The notes under the pieces were generated by a model, which was given only the letters and a program-made list of their open reading frames with translations, had not been told where the DNA came from and searched no databases. Made by a program: the position numbers and the translations under genes. Of a stretch of 64,000 bases of DNA, positions 53,445 through 63,348 are shown one piece after another. Source of the DNA: DASZWJ01 sp963813895 (lineage in GTDB: Bacteria; Pseudomonadota; Gammaproteobacteria; JAURND01); NCBI GenBank assembly GCA_963813895.1, contig CAWFAS010000003.1:372001-436000 (forward strand), read 5' to 3'. Numbering within the stretch: the stretch's first letter is position 1; each line of letters opens with the position of its first letter.

Positions 53445-53486
53445 ACCATACCTCGTTTATTTGTTGTGATAAAATAAATAATGATC

Positions 53487-53583
53487 TATACCCGTTCCAC
53501 CGTTTTTACTCAATCAGATCGATCAAATCTCAGCACAAGCTGGACTACTCTAACACCGAAATCCTAAGTGGAACGGATATAGT
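53487..53583. mobile_element. Family A element, internally deleted copy A3
   Basis: 97 bp. It has the left end TATACCCGTTCCA and the right half ATCTCAGCACAAGCTGGACT to GGAACGGATATA, with the C palindrome and the left interior deleted. It stands between the ankyrin gene start and an old gene remnant. Confidence 0.85.
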
Positions 53584-53636
53584 ATCAGATTAAGTTGAAA
53601 CTGATATAAATTAAGACAATCAATTTTCTCCATGCA

Positions 53637-54050
53637 GCTCTTAATTTTCGGGGGTAGCTTTGGGGGTATCTGTACGTGCGACTTTCAACCACAAATCCAA
53701 TTTTTGTCCAGTGTGGGGCGTTCATCAATGCTAGTCACTTTATTAGACTTATCTAAGCTAATGGAATTTGAAGCTGTTTCGTTTAATATGGGTGGTGGCT
53801 GCCATAAACGGTCTCTCCCCGTTTGTCTAACACTGGGAATAGATTTTTGGGTCAGTCGACTAATCCACTTCATTAATTCATCAGCGAATGTTTTTTCTAA
53901 CGCTTTTTCTAACGTTGAATGGCTGATGGTAAAGGGTTTACACTTTGTGTTTGAATATGACTTTCCAGATTAGTAACTAAAGTGTTTAGATCCTTGAAAG
54001 AATTACCCATGCTGTTACAAACCTTGTTTAGAGCCTCTTTCATTTTTGTA
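53637..54050 (-). pseudogene. Decayed gene of unknown function
   Basis: The minus strand reads successively NKVCNSMGNSFKDLNTLVTN, TLEKALEKTFADELMKWISR, QKSIPSVRQTGRDRLWQPPP, and VARTDTPKATPEN with stop, in frames that change at least twice. The Ser/Lys-rich composition resembles the effector-like genes in the area. I do not recognise a family. Confidence 0.4.
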
Positions 54051-54157
54051 AGCGTTTAGGCACCTATTAGCAGCATAGCCACTTTTCTTAAATTCATGCG
54101 CAAAAAAATCTAAAAATCGACTTGCATTTCCTAAGGAAACAAATATGCTATACGGAT

Positions 54158-54328
54158 ATGGAACTAGATTTTACACAACCCGCACCACGGATTAAAACAC
54201 TTGAAGAAGCCCAAAAGCTTATTGATGTACTGTGGTCGTTATGCGCTGAAATTCCAACATTAAAGAAACGCATTGAAGAACTCGAAGAAAAACTAAATAC
54301 TAATTCAAATAATTCCTTTTTTTCCTAA
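54158..54328 (+). pseudogene. IS66-family transposase N-terminal fragment
   Basis: From ATG 54158: KTLEEAQKLIDVLWSLCAEI, LKKRIEELEEKLNTNSNNS, the leading helix and NSSNS region of IS66 transposases ('L...I..L...L..NSSNSSKPPSSD'). It then stops as the IS4 fragment begins on the opposite strand, overlapping by 24 bases. The IS4 insertion probably cut it. Confidence 0.72.
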
Positions 54329-55072
54329 TTTTTTGCCAAAACGAAAATCACAATCACGTGCAGAATGTATTGGAAATATTACATCAACCCCCATCTTTAC
54401 TAACATAGCAATCAAAAAAAATGATGCATAATAACAATCTCCCAGCACAACATCACCTTTCTTAAAAACATGCATCAGCTGGCGTAACAAAGCATGTTCA
54501 CCCGTTTGTTTACCACAATAAGGTCCAAAGGCCAAATCCAATACTGCTCCAGTAGCGCAAGAGTTCACGGTGACAATGCGTGCAATGGGGTGAGGATAAA
54601 TTGTTTGATTCTCTGGAGTATCAGGCATCGAAACAGTAGAGCCATCAATAAGTTTTAAGCGATGTAATTTATTCCATAGCCAGTCATTCGACACAACTTC
54701 TTCCAGGTGCGCAGCACTTTCACGGGCTAAGTTTGAAATAACTTCTTCTGGAAATTTTGATCTGGCTTTGCTGTACGCAGCAGTATTAGATGAAATATCC
54801 TCTTGCCTACCTTGGCTTAAATGAAATGCAATAACACGACTAACGGCTGCTTCCAGAGAATGGTCTGCATCGAGTACTTGCGATAAAAGCGTCCAAAGTG
54901 TGACGTCGGGCGGATAAAAATTGTAACGTTCACGACATACTACCTCATTCAGACTTTTTGCAATTACGTCAGAAGACAATATTTCTTGAAATGGCAGTCC
55001 ACCTGTAGATTTAAGGGTGTTCAGAATAGATTTTGGGTGACTGTTTGGGGCGACTGTGCTACTAATATCCAT
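54305..55072 (-). pseudogene. IS4-family transposase, C-terminally truncated
   Basis: 255 residues: VVCRERYNFYPPDVTLWTLL and LDADHSLEAAVSRVIAF, first catalytic Asp in LKLIDGSTVSMPDT, second in VVLGDCYYASFFLIAML. The frame ends at FRFGKKLGKKGII, before the catalytic Glu (Y-REK region). So it is inactive. The matching C-terminal end may be the fragment at 52259-52483. Confidence 0.85.
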
Positions 55073-55296
55073 GAGTGCTTCCTTTTGTTGTTGTTTGCAT
55101 TTTTCACGAAAACAAACATACTCTAATTGGAAGCACTTTTCATTTAAATTATTGTTTATACATCACTTTTGGTTAGGTTAGCGCCATTGGGCTACTGCCC
55201 CAGTTATTCAGTTTTCGGGAGTGTGATTAACAGAACAGATATAAGTTATTACCCAAGCATCTCTCTGATTCTATAAATCTTAAAATTAAATTACGA

Positions 55297-57411
55297 CTAT
55301 TTATTATTATTCGATGGGGTTTGCGAATCTCCATCAAACAATTGTGATGAAAACTCTAGGACCTCTGGGAATTTTGCTTGTAATAACTTTATCTGCTGAT
55401 CAATAGCTTCCATTTTTCTAGTTATTTCTGTCATCTGCAGCTGCGCACTTTGGTCGGATGATTGCTTTCCTAAAGAATCACGAAGTATGGTTAATTCTTG
55501 TCTTCCAACAATAAGCAAGTTTAGGTCAACAATGGCCTCTGCCGCCGTATATATTTTGTCAGGCTGAATCGGAATTTTTTTTAAAAGGGCTTCAATTCGA
55601 TCATTTACATCCGGTTCTTCTTTAACTACTGATGAAGTTATCGATGAGGATGAATGAGAAGAAGTTGAAAAAAAATGATTGAAATTTGAAGATAACGATT
55701 GCTCGCTTGAGCTGGTTTTTGACTTGATTTCTTCGATTTTTTGAGCGTCCTCTAAATCAGCACTCATGGCGTCACTAGCCACTCCAGAACCTCCATGTGA
55801 ATTTAGTATGGATTTATTGAGAAGACTCTGGGCTTCTTCATAGGATGCATCAAGTTTGGACATTCTTCCCCACATGTTTACCAGATATTTTAGCTCAGCT
55901 ATAACCGTCTCCCAATCTTCATCTTCTGCTCCTGCCAAAGAAAGCGCACTCGCCAAATTTTTTAACTCGGCTAATTTTTCCTGCAATGCTTGAAGCATGG
56001 CTCGTTCAGAATTATCTCTGAGTTGTTCAAATCCAGGTATGGAGTTCAGCCATTCACCCAGGGTTTTATTACTAGTATCTTGGAGAGGAATTTTGCTGAT
56101 TTTTGCTTTAAACCCGATTAACAGGTTGTGCATATTCTTGAAGTTTGGAATTATTACATTTCGGTTTTCCGAATTAGTTAATGCTTGCCGCATTTTATTT
56201 TGGGAATTAATCCAAGCTTCCAGCACATAAATATAGTCACCAACGGCAGCTAGAGATTCTTTTAATGAATTTATAGGAAATTGAGATGTTGTTTCACTAT
56301 GCTTTCTATCATAGTCACGTCCCTGATGCTGAAAAATTTTACTATCGTTGGTGGGAGTTACATTAAAACTATTTTGTATCGCCAGCTGTATTTGCCTTTC
56401 AAACTCAGCACCAACCATTTCCATTTTAGAATCTCCTGCAGAATCTGTAAAAATTTGAGTATCGGAACTAAAAAATGATGTTTCTGAATCAGCAATAGTG
56501 GATTGCCAAGGCATTAATAGCTTAAGTTCTCCAACATCGGAATCATTTTTCTTTGAGTCCACGGGCCGAAACTTAAACTCTTCCGAATTAAAGAGTGCGG
56601 GGGAATACGATGTAACTACACCCGAAACGCTTGATGATGAGATTGAGGAGCCATAAGAAGTCCTGGATGATGATGAGGAGGATCTCGAAGAAAAATAGGT
56701 AGGATTGGATGAAAAATTGGGTGGAGGAACAGGAACTTTGGGAGCTGGCGGAAAATTTTCAAGCATAGAATTTGAAGTTTTGTCCACACCTGAAAGGACT
56801 TTCTGGTCTGAAAGCGACTTGAGCGAGTCCATTTGAGTTTGTAAATGTTTACTATGTATTTCAATAAGCGTTTCTAAGCTTCCTATCTTTTCCTTAAATG
56901 GAAGTTGCTTTGAAAGTTGCAATAAAAACAGATTGGATTTTCTAAGAGTGGTTAATTTATTTAAACGAGCATCTTTGTCCAAAGATTTATCCAAATCGCG
57001 CATATTAGAATTTTCTATATTTTTATCAAATTTTTTAAATAAATGGTTTGCTACTGACTTTAGTAATCGTTCATGTGTTTTATGCAGTTCCTCAAGCTTA
57101 ACTTCTAAAATTTTTAAAACCTGCATTTCCTCTAAAAACTGCTGCTGCGGTTTTACACCGCTTAAGTCTTTTGTTTCATCTAATATCTGCCGTAAAAGCT
57201 GACTCTGTTTATTGATTTCTAATATTTCTTGAGTTTTTTTTGTATAATTTTCCAGCTCTTCGTAGGTAAAGTTTGATTCAGAATTTAAAAATTCAAGCAA
57301 TATACGCAGTAGTGAAGCATTTTGCTCCTCGAGTAATTTTTCTGCAAAAGATAGATTAGCTGCTAAATTTGCTATGCTATCAAGTACATTGGGTTCTTTT
57401 AATTGTTCCAT
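55297..57411 (-). CDS. Large coiled-coil, Ser-rich protein with a UIM-like helix (putative effector)
   Basis: 704 residues, no family recognised. Residues 1-205 and 600-690 have long heptad-like charged helices (coiled coil). A proline stretch APKVPVPPPNF and a serine-rich linker (SSRSSSSSSRTSYGSSISSS) lie at 222-262. At 335-349, AEFERQIQLAIQNSF fits the ubiquitin-interacting motif consensus (acidic, then hydrophobic-x-x-Ala-x-x-x-Ser). A second serine-rich part is near 575-600. No signal peptide or membrane helix. AGGAGG precedes ATG 57411. Composition and UIM-like helix suggest a protein sent to the host cell. Confidence 0.62.
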   Translation of the reverse strand: MEQLKEPNVLDSIANLAANLSFAEKLLEEQNASLLRILLEFLNSESNFTYEELENYTKKTQEILEINKQSQLLRQILDETKDLSGVKPQQQFLEEMQVLKILEVKLEELHKTHERLLKSVANHLFKKFDKNIENSNMRDLDKSLDKDARLNKLTTLRKSNLFLLQLSKQLPFKEKIGSLETLIEIHSKHLQTQMDSLKSLSDQKVLSGVDKTSNSMLENFPPAPKVPVPPPNFSSNPTYFSSRSSSSSSRTSYGSSISSSSVSGVVTSYSPALFNSEEFKFRPVDSKKNDSDVGELKLLMPWQSTIADSETSFFSSDTQIFTDSAGDSKMEMVGAEFERQIQLAIQNSFNVTPTNDSKIFQHQGRDYDRKHSETTSQFPINSLKESLAAVGDYIYVLEAWINSQNKMRQALTNSENRNVIIPNFKNMHNLLIGFKAKISKIPLQDTSNKTLGEWLNSIPGFEQLRDNSERAMLQALQEKLAELKNLASALSLAGAEDEDWETVIAELKYLVNMWGRMSKLDASYEEAQSLLNKSILNSHGGSGVASDAMSADLEDAQKIEEIKSKTSSSEQSLSSNFNHFFSTSSHSSSSITSSVVKEEPDVNDRIEALLKKIPIQPDKIYTAAEAIVDLNLLIVGRQELTILRDSLGKQSSDQSAQLQMTEITRKMEAIDQQIKLLQAKFPEVLEFSSQLFDGDSQTPSNNNK

Positions 57412-57673
57412 GTAAACCTCCTTATATTTTATGGTTTTATACCATAATATTTGTTACTTTGCGCAGGCTTTTTATTTGGTCAATTAGTGTTGCTTTTGCT
57501 TAAAATATTTATTACATATTGTTGGCTGTTGTTGGGAATACCATTTAGCAATTAGCCGCGTTTTTTAATATAGCATTCCTAAATCTGAAGCATGATTAGA
57601 AAAGCTAAGTTTTCTAATTTTGCATGTCTGAAATTATTTCGTGTATGATACAATAATAATTAATTTTATAGAT

Positions 57674-57745
57674 TAAAAATATAAAAATATAAAAATATAA
57701 AAATATAAAAATATAAAAATATAAAAATATAAAAATATAAAAATA
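57674..57745. repeat. Tandem repeat of an 8-mer ATAAAAAT
   Basis: About nine perfect copies of ATAAAAAT in a row, 160 bp before the methyltransferase remnant and 260 bp upstream of the effector start at 57411. It is a simple-sequence tract that could vary in length by slippage. No gene. The rest of 57412-57847 is AT rich. Confidence 0.92.
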
Positions 57746-57847
57746 GTGAAATATAATATAGGCATGAAATTACTGCAAATTATTTTGTTTTTGTTTCATT
57801 ATTCACGAACTGATTATTCCAAAGTGTTCTGCTTTATAGACTGAGAA

Positions 57848-58519
57848 ATGATGGTACACGAAAATATTGATAACATTTTTGGGATTAATGAAAGCAATAT
57901 TGCTTTTTATGACTTTATAAAACCTGAAGGTTTGAAAAAATTTACTATAAAAGCGGGTTTGGCTACCGATTGTGATATGTCTGTATTAAAACCTTATTGG
58001 TTTAATGCCATCTCTATTCTTGAGATTGGGGCTGGATATGGACGGGCAATCGATTATTTGCTCAAGCATCAGTTTCAAGGGGAGATTGTGGCTGTAGAAA
58101 GAAGGGCTAATTTTTTTAAGCACCTAACAAAACTATATCATGCCAATGAAAATGTTTCCTTGATATACTCCAATTGGCAGAAAATACCAGCTTCGATTTG
58201 ATTCTAATGCTATGGTCTGGTATAGCTGACTTTACTGGCGAAGAACAATCTCTCTTGATTAAAAAACTTGCAGGTTTTTTGCATAAAAAAAGGAAAATTA
58301 GTTATTGATACATTTTCCATGAACACCATGCCGCTGGAAACAATAAAATTGAGAGAACAATCATATCTAATAGAAATTCATAATTTCCGAAAGTTTATCT
58401 ATGAACCGAGCGCTCAAGAAATAGAGAGTTATGCAAAAGATGCGGGATTGACTTGTATTAAACGAATTTACTATCAAACAGATACACACCGTGAAAGATG
58501 GTTATATATTTTAAGTTAG
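57848..58519 (+). pseudogene. SAM-dependent methyltransferase with two frameshifts
   Basis: First part: ISILEIGAGYGRAIDYLLKH (motif I, GAGYG) and EIVAVERRANFFKHL. Near 58195 the frame shifts (PASI versus FDLILMLWSGIADFTGEEQS). Near 58290 a run of seven A where six would keep frame shifts again (HKKGKLVIDTFSMNTMP). The last part ends CIKRIYYQTDTHRERWLYIL. Combined, it is a class I methyltransferase of about 220 residues. The substrate is not known. Confidence 0.8.
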
Positions 58520-58521
58520 CT

Positions 58522-59851
58522 CTATTTTTTGTGCGAAAGGCGAATACAACCTTTTACAAAAGAACAACTATCAGGAAAGTTATCATGCAAAGATCCATCT
58601 AAGGTGGTCAGTAAATTTATATCCTCTTTGGACATTTCCGCACTGTGGCGCATCCCTGTATGCAGCTCAACTCCACTATGGAAATAATCAAATTGAGTGC
58701 ACCGGAAGACATCACTTAACGATGTTTCTCCAAGATTAAACTTGTTAGATAATAGCTCTTTTTCATATCGTATCATCAACGATCTAATTTCATGCAAGTC
58801 AGAGATAATGCTCGTTCGAGTACGCGTACTTGGTTTAAATTCAGCCGCGTTAGGAAATTGTAAAGAATAGTAAACAGGATAACTATTAGCATCGTACATA
58901 TTAAAAACATCCGGTTGCATAATGATGGGAGGATAATTTATTAGCCCATATCTTTCAGTATAGATTCCTTGAATTTCCTCAAACGGCCCTGCCATATTGT
59001 TTTTTGCTGGAGCTAGCCCGGGGAAGGCTGACACAGCCATATACAATAGATATTTCGCTGTATCCATTATATATGCGCTCGGGCGTGCCTCATACTTTTC
59101 TAACATCAAAGAAAGTATTAAATTCCACATGAATTGATTCCGCCAAATTTCACTACCTCCCCAAGCTGAATCATAAAAATAATAATAAAATGTCTTCCAT
59201 TTATTGTCATCCCAATGGTTAAACCACTGTTTTGGAAAATATAAAATTTCCGCATGCCAAGGGGTGGTAAAATTTGGGTGATTCGCAATTTGCCTGAATA
59301 TCTCCCAATGAGACATCAAAGTCCGAGGAACGTCCAAATTAGGCCTTTTTAAGTTGCGCATGTTTCTTGGATTCAGTAATTTTAGGAAGCATAAATACAG
59401 ACCGTGCACCCGCTGTCATATTCCAGATAAATGCCGTCTGTTCAGCTTTTTTAGAACTTAAGATGCGCCAGGCCCCGAAGACAGTCCCCGGAAGGATTAA
59501 TCCACTTAAAGGTATGGTTCTATCTTCTAATGGCAAGAAGATTTCAAAGGAGTTATTTAAGACGATACTAACGGGATTGGATTGCAAATTATATCCAAGA
59601 CCCTCCTGAAATTCTGTCTCAAGCGAAGAATCGGTGATAGGCACAATTGAACCCTCTCTATTAGGAAGCATCAGCACCGACTTTTCCATCACTAGACTGC
59701 CATAGGGATAAGTTGCCTTGGCAATCCAATACGCATTACTCGGGGCAATTTCATCGATGATATTGGCAAGTTTTGGATTTACCCTAATAACATCTTGTCG
59801 AACCTGGTCCCATGTTAGTTTTTCTAAACTACCCTTAGAAAATAGAGTCAC
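58522..59851 (-). pseudogene. Unknown protein split by a one-base shift in an A run
   Basis: Two minus-strand frames join: the first 170 codons end KITESKKHAQLKKA, the second begins NLKRPNLDVPRTLMSHWEIF. Dropping one A in the run of five at 59346-59350 gives HAQLKRPNLDVPRTL and one protein of about 440 residues. It contains many aromatic residues (KTFYYYFYDSAWGGSEIWRN) and no signal peptide. I do not know the family; genes around it suggest a secreted or host-directed protein. Confidence 0.6.
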
Positions 59852-60191
59852 AGTATTTCCTTAAATGAAATGGTTACAATAACCGACTGTTTTGGTCAAG
59901 TACAAACTACTTATGCCAAAGAGTAATCGAATCTAGAAGGATTATAAAGAATTTCTAGGATTACACCTATACAGGGATTTGCTCACTAGTTTGCGCAATG
60001 GCTATCATTTTGGGGCAAATAGTATTAATTTATGGAGGAGAGAATCATAACTTATGGTATGACTACACTCAAAATTTCTAGAAATTAATTAGCCAGGTAA
60101 TCCACAAAATTATATTTTTTTACATTTGCTAAGATGGAGTCTTGGATTGGTTCATTTTTTACTAAAATCCTAAACAAATATTGTAATCAAC
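59852..60191. other. Intergenic region, nothing recognised
   Basis: 340 bp between the split gene and the SDR gene. AT rich with AATTTCTAGAAATT at about 60074-60088, a perfect palindrome which vaguely recalls the LetA/GacA box but is not a full match. No RNA gene can be supported. Confidence 0.3.
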
Positions 60192-61046
60192 CTACCCCGC
60201 CCCAATAAACTCTGGATAGAGGGTCATCCCCCCATCAATGTAAATAGTGACTCCATGCACATAATCTGATTGGTCAGATGCCAGCCAAACAACTGCTTGG
60301 GCGATATCATCAGGCTCACCTATTCGCTTACAGGGAATTAGATTTAATAGTTGTTTCTCATATAGTTCCGGTGAAGTGAGTTTCTCTATATTCATGGGGG
60401 TTCTTATGGCTCCCGGCGAAATGGCATTGACACGAATTCGCAAGTGCGCAACTTCCTGCGCCAGGCTTTTCATTAACAGCATCAGACCGCCCTTAGCTGC
60501 TGCGTAATTGGCATGTCCCGCCCAGGGGATTATATCGTGGACAGAGCTCATAAAAATCAGTTTACCACGGGCATAGGAGATAGATCGATTTATCCCCTGG
60601 CTTTTAAAATGCCGCACGGCTTCACGTGCGCAAAGAAACATGCCGCCAAGATTTACATTGATGACTTCCTGCCACTGTTCCAGGGTTATTTCATCCACTT
60701 TTGCGTTTAGCTGGATTCCGGAGTTGGGTATTACGATGTCAAGGCGGCCAAATGACTCAAAAGCTTTTTGAAATAAAGCTTTTACTTCAATTTCATTTGC
60801 TACATCTGCCTTAAATACAATAGCTTTGGCATCATAACCTTCGATGATTTGTTGGGTTTCGAGAGCACCGGCTTCGTCGTTATGGTAGCTAACCAATACG
60901 TTAGCTCCAGCTCTTGCTAAACCAATGGCTATGGCTTGACCTAGACCTTTGCTCGCTCCAGTTACGAGTGCATTTTGGCCTTTGATAACCGGATAAAATA
61001 ATGGTGGTGGCGCATCGTTGGGAGGGGTGTAGGTGGAACTCATCAT
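60192..61046 (-). CDS. Short-chain dehydrogenase/reductase (glucose dehydrogenase-like)
   Basis: 284 residues with an N-terminal extension of about 20 residues. NAD(P) motif TGASKGLG (29-36), catalytic Ser167/168, Tyr181 and Lys185 (NYAAAK), then RVNAISPGAIRTPMNIEK. The NNAG motif is replaced by PNSG. C-terminal VHGVTIYIDGGMTLYPEF resembles glucose 1-dehydrogenase-type SDRs. A broken SDR of the same fold lies at 6742. Substrate unknown. No operon. Confidence 0.92.
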   Translation of the reverse strand: MMSSTYTPPNDAPPPLFYPVIKGQNALVTGASKGLGQAIAIGLARAGANVLVSYHNDEAGALETQQIIEGYDAKAIVFKADVANEIEVKALFQKAFESFGRLDIVIPNSGIQLNAKVDEITLEQWQEVINVNLGGMFLCAREAVRHFKSQGINRSISYARGKLIFMSSVHDIIPWAGHANYAAAKGGLMLLMKSLAQEVAHLRIRVNAISPGAIRTPMNIEKLTSPELYEKQLLNLIPCKRIGEPDDIAQAVVWLASDQSDYVHGVTIYIDGGMTLYPEFIGAG

Positions 61047-61180
61047 CTTAATCCTTTCACGGGAGAGCGTACAAAATAATTTTTCAATTAATATTGCCTT
61101 AAGTCCAATATATTACACTAAAACTATATAAATTATTAATTATCGTATTGTGGTGATGAATTACTTTCTAAAGGTGAGTT

Positions 61181-62233
61181 GTGTCGGTAAAAAGTGAATT
61201 AAAAGAAAAGAAAAATGAATTAGGTGATTTAGGACAGGAGGATGATATGGTGTCAATTGAGGAAATGCAGAGCAAAGGCACTAAATTGGCTTATTTAGCT
61301 GCCAAGGGTGTCGTAAGCCCTGAAAATCCTCATATCCAAAAATATGTAAGAGAGTCCAAAATTTTAACGCTTGATACTGTTTCTTATAGTAGTATAGAGG
61401 GTTTAAATTTAGGATTTCTGCTTGACGCTGCGCATAAAAATTTTACCAAGGTGATGGATAAAGCATTAGCGGATATTAAAATTAAAGATTTCACTGAGGT
61501 GCTTAATTATACCCCAATCTACCACAAGCTGAGAATTATGAAGGAAATTAACGACGCATTTATTTCTTTTAAAGGTTTATTGGAAATACATAAGGGGGGG
61601 ACAGATAAATATAAAGCTCATCATCTGATGGCTGATTCTAGTAACATAAGAAAGGAATTTAAAATTTTTTTCCAAGACTTAACCTCTATGATCGATAAAT
61701 TAACGTTAACTTCTATGATCAATAAATTAACGGAAAAAGCTTCAAATAAAAAAGATCAGGCACAGACGCACAAGTTACTTGAAAAATTAAGCACCAGGAT
61801 AGAGTTATTTCGTAAATCCGGCCTACTTGATTTTGCTTTGAACCCTTCGTCTACAGAAGCAAAAGCATTTTTCACAGCTTATGCGGCATTGGTAGATACG
61901 GTGAGACCCAAAATTTCATCCCAATCTAATAGCGTGGTAAACACATATAACAAACATGAGCCACTGGAAGTGAAGACTGTATATGCGTTTGCCAAAAATG
62001 TTGTGGAGCCAGCCCCAATTATACAGGCGCCTGTGGATAAAAAAGGTTTTGAAACACCCAAAACGCTACCGTCGTGTACATTCTTCGCAGAGAGGCGAAA
62101 ATCAGAACCATCTACGCCTATACCTATGTCGGAGCCAACGCCAAAAGATGACGCTCCCTCTAGTGGGAAGGATGACCTTCCCCCTCTTCCTTCGCTAACC
62201 AGCGCACCTACACCCAGCGGGCACGACGATTAG
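61181..62233 (+). CDS. Helical protein with a Pro/Ser/Asp-rich tail (putative effector)
   Basis: 350 residues from GTG 61181 (AAAGGTGAG ahead). The N-terminal part is highly charged (KSELKEKKNELGDLGQED), the middle helical with an internal 8-residue tandem duplication (LTSMIDK, LTSMINK). The last 60 residues are disordered: PSTPIPMSEPTPKDDAP, DLPPLPSLTSAPTPSG, HDD. No family recognised. No signal peptide. The acidic, proline-rich tail is common among type IV-secreted effectors, which is the only hint to function. Confidence 0.58.
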   Translation: MSVKSELKEKKNELGDLGQEDDMVSIEEMQSKGTKLAYLAAKGVVSPENPHIQKYVRESKILTLDTVSYSSIEGLNLGFLLDAAHKNFTKVMDKALADIKIKDFTEVLNYTPIYHKLRIMKEINDAFISFKGLLEIHKGGTDKYKAHHLMADSSNIRKEFKIFFQDLTSMIDKLTLTSMINKLTEKASNKKDQAQTHKLLEKLSTRIELFRKSGLLDFALNPSSTEAKAFFTAYAALVDTVRPKISSQSNSVVNTYNKHEPLEVKTVYAFAKNVVEPAPIIQAPVDKKGFETPKTLPSCTFFAERRKSEPSTPIPMSEPTPKDDAPSSGKDDLPPLPSLTSAPTPSGHDD

Positions 62234-62297
62234 CACGTATAATATCAGAGAAGCCACGAAAGCAATTTTGCAACCTGAAGGAAGGTCCCACGCATGG

Positions 62298-62942
62298 CTA
62301 TTCATCTGTGTCAATTAACCCACTTTGAATAGCCATACGGACAGCTTCTGCCTCCATCTTGACACCTAATTTTTTAAACGCCCCCAGCAGATATCCATCG
62401 ACGGTTTTTTTGCTTAGAAACAAACTATTGGCTATCTCACCTCTTTCCAAGCCATTAGCCAGCATTATGATTATTTGCAGTTCACGCTCAGTTAGTTGCG
62501 ACAAAAGAGGGGGATTGCTTTGTAATGTCATCTGGAACGAAGCTATAGGATCTGTCATCTGTGGGTCTATATATCGCTCGCCTGTATATACAGTCTCAAT
62601 AGCCGCCACCATCTGCTGTTGGTTAGCACGCTTGCTTAAATAGCCGGCAGCCCCTAATTTTAACAAGCGTAGAGGCACTAAGGGTTCCACATGAGCACTG
62701 AGAATAAGTATTTTGGGGGATGGTTTAATGCGTAACAGACGAGTAATGGCTTCAAACCCTCCCATGCCAGGCATGTTCAGATCTAGCAATACAACGTCGG
62801 GTTTAAGTTCCTTAGTAGCACCCAAGGCTTCTTCACCACTTTTGGCCTCGCCAACGACTTCAATGTTTTCTATATCTTGCAGTAATAGTCTAATGCAGGC
62901 ACGCACTAGTTCATGATCATCAACCAATAGTACTTTAATCAT
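62298..62942 (-). CDS. letA: NarL/LuxR-type response regulator, GacA/UvrY/LetA-like
   Basis: 214 residues from ATG 62942 (GCAGGAG 6 bases ahead), the usual GacA length; longer starts have no ribosome site. Receiver domain: acidic pocket DDH (8-9), phosphorylation site Asp54 in VLLDLNMPGMGG, Lys104. LuxR-type helix-turn-helix: LTERELQIIIMLANGLERGE, IANSLFLSKKTVDGYL. GacA homologues turn on small RNAs that titrate CsrA and in Legionella control the switch to the transmissive, virulent phase. The sensor kinase is not in the window. The naming is from homology only. Confidence 0.85.
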   Translation of the reverse strand: MIKVLLVDDHELVRACIRLLLQDIENIEVVGEAKSGEEALGATKELKPDVVLLDLNMPGMGGFEAITRLLRIKPSPKILILSAHVEPLVPLRLLKLGAAGYLSKRANQQQMVAAIETVYTGERYIDPQMTDPIASFQMTLQSNPPLLSQLTERELQIIIMLANGLERGEIANSLFLSKKTVDGYLLGAFKKLGVKMEAEAVRMAIQSGLIDTDE

Positions 62943-63348
62943 AACTACTCCTGCCAGTATCGATATCGAAAAAAAACAGGAGTATATTAAAACATATTTG
63001 GATAATAATAAATGTAGTCTTAGCGCTATTTTTGTATAAAAAATATACAAACAACTTTGGGCAGCAAAAACTGAAAATTTTGAGGCGGTGAGTTAGGTAA
63101 TATTAATAAATTAAACGCCAATATCTTCCAATAAATGAATATCAAGATAATTTTGATATTGAGGTTGAGGTTGAGGTTGAGACATATGGATCAGCTTGGA
63201 GCTTTTTCTACTGCTGCCTCATAATATAATGACAACATCTGATCCATGTATGCTTTATAGGCTGTTTTTAGTTTCATCCTCTCCTGTCGGAGTCACTGAT
63301 ATCTACTTTAGCTTTGCGCGGCTGTTAATTTTTGACATATCAGATATA
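62943..63348. other. Intergenic region upstream of the response regulator
   Basis: About 400 bp with no supported gene. It holds a short run of GAGGTT units (three copies at 63164-63181) and an AT-rich promoter-like zone just before the regulator. A short plus-strand frame beginning at 63196 is hydrophobic and has no ribosome site. A family A element begins at 63349. Confidence 0.35.

Noticed and set aside
57674..57745. Regular repeats that could be taken for a CRISPR array
   Set aside because: The unit is 8 bp, contiguous, with no spacers. No CRISPR repeat of the type I-F kind is seen near csy1 either.
60074..60088. AATTTCTAGAAATT as a LetA/GacA box for a CsrA-titrating small RNA
   Set aside because: The known box pattern (TNAGAAATTTCTNA) is not matched and no GGA-rich hairpin RNA with a terminator follows.
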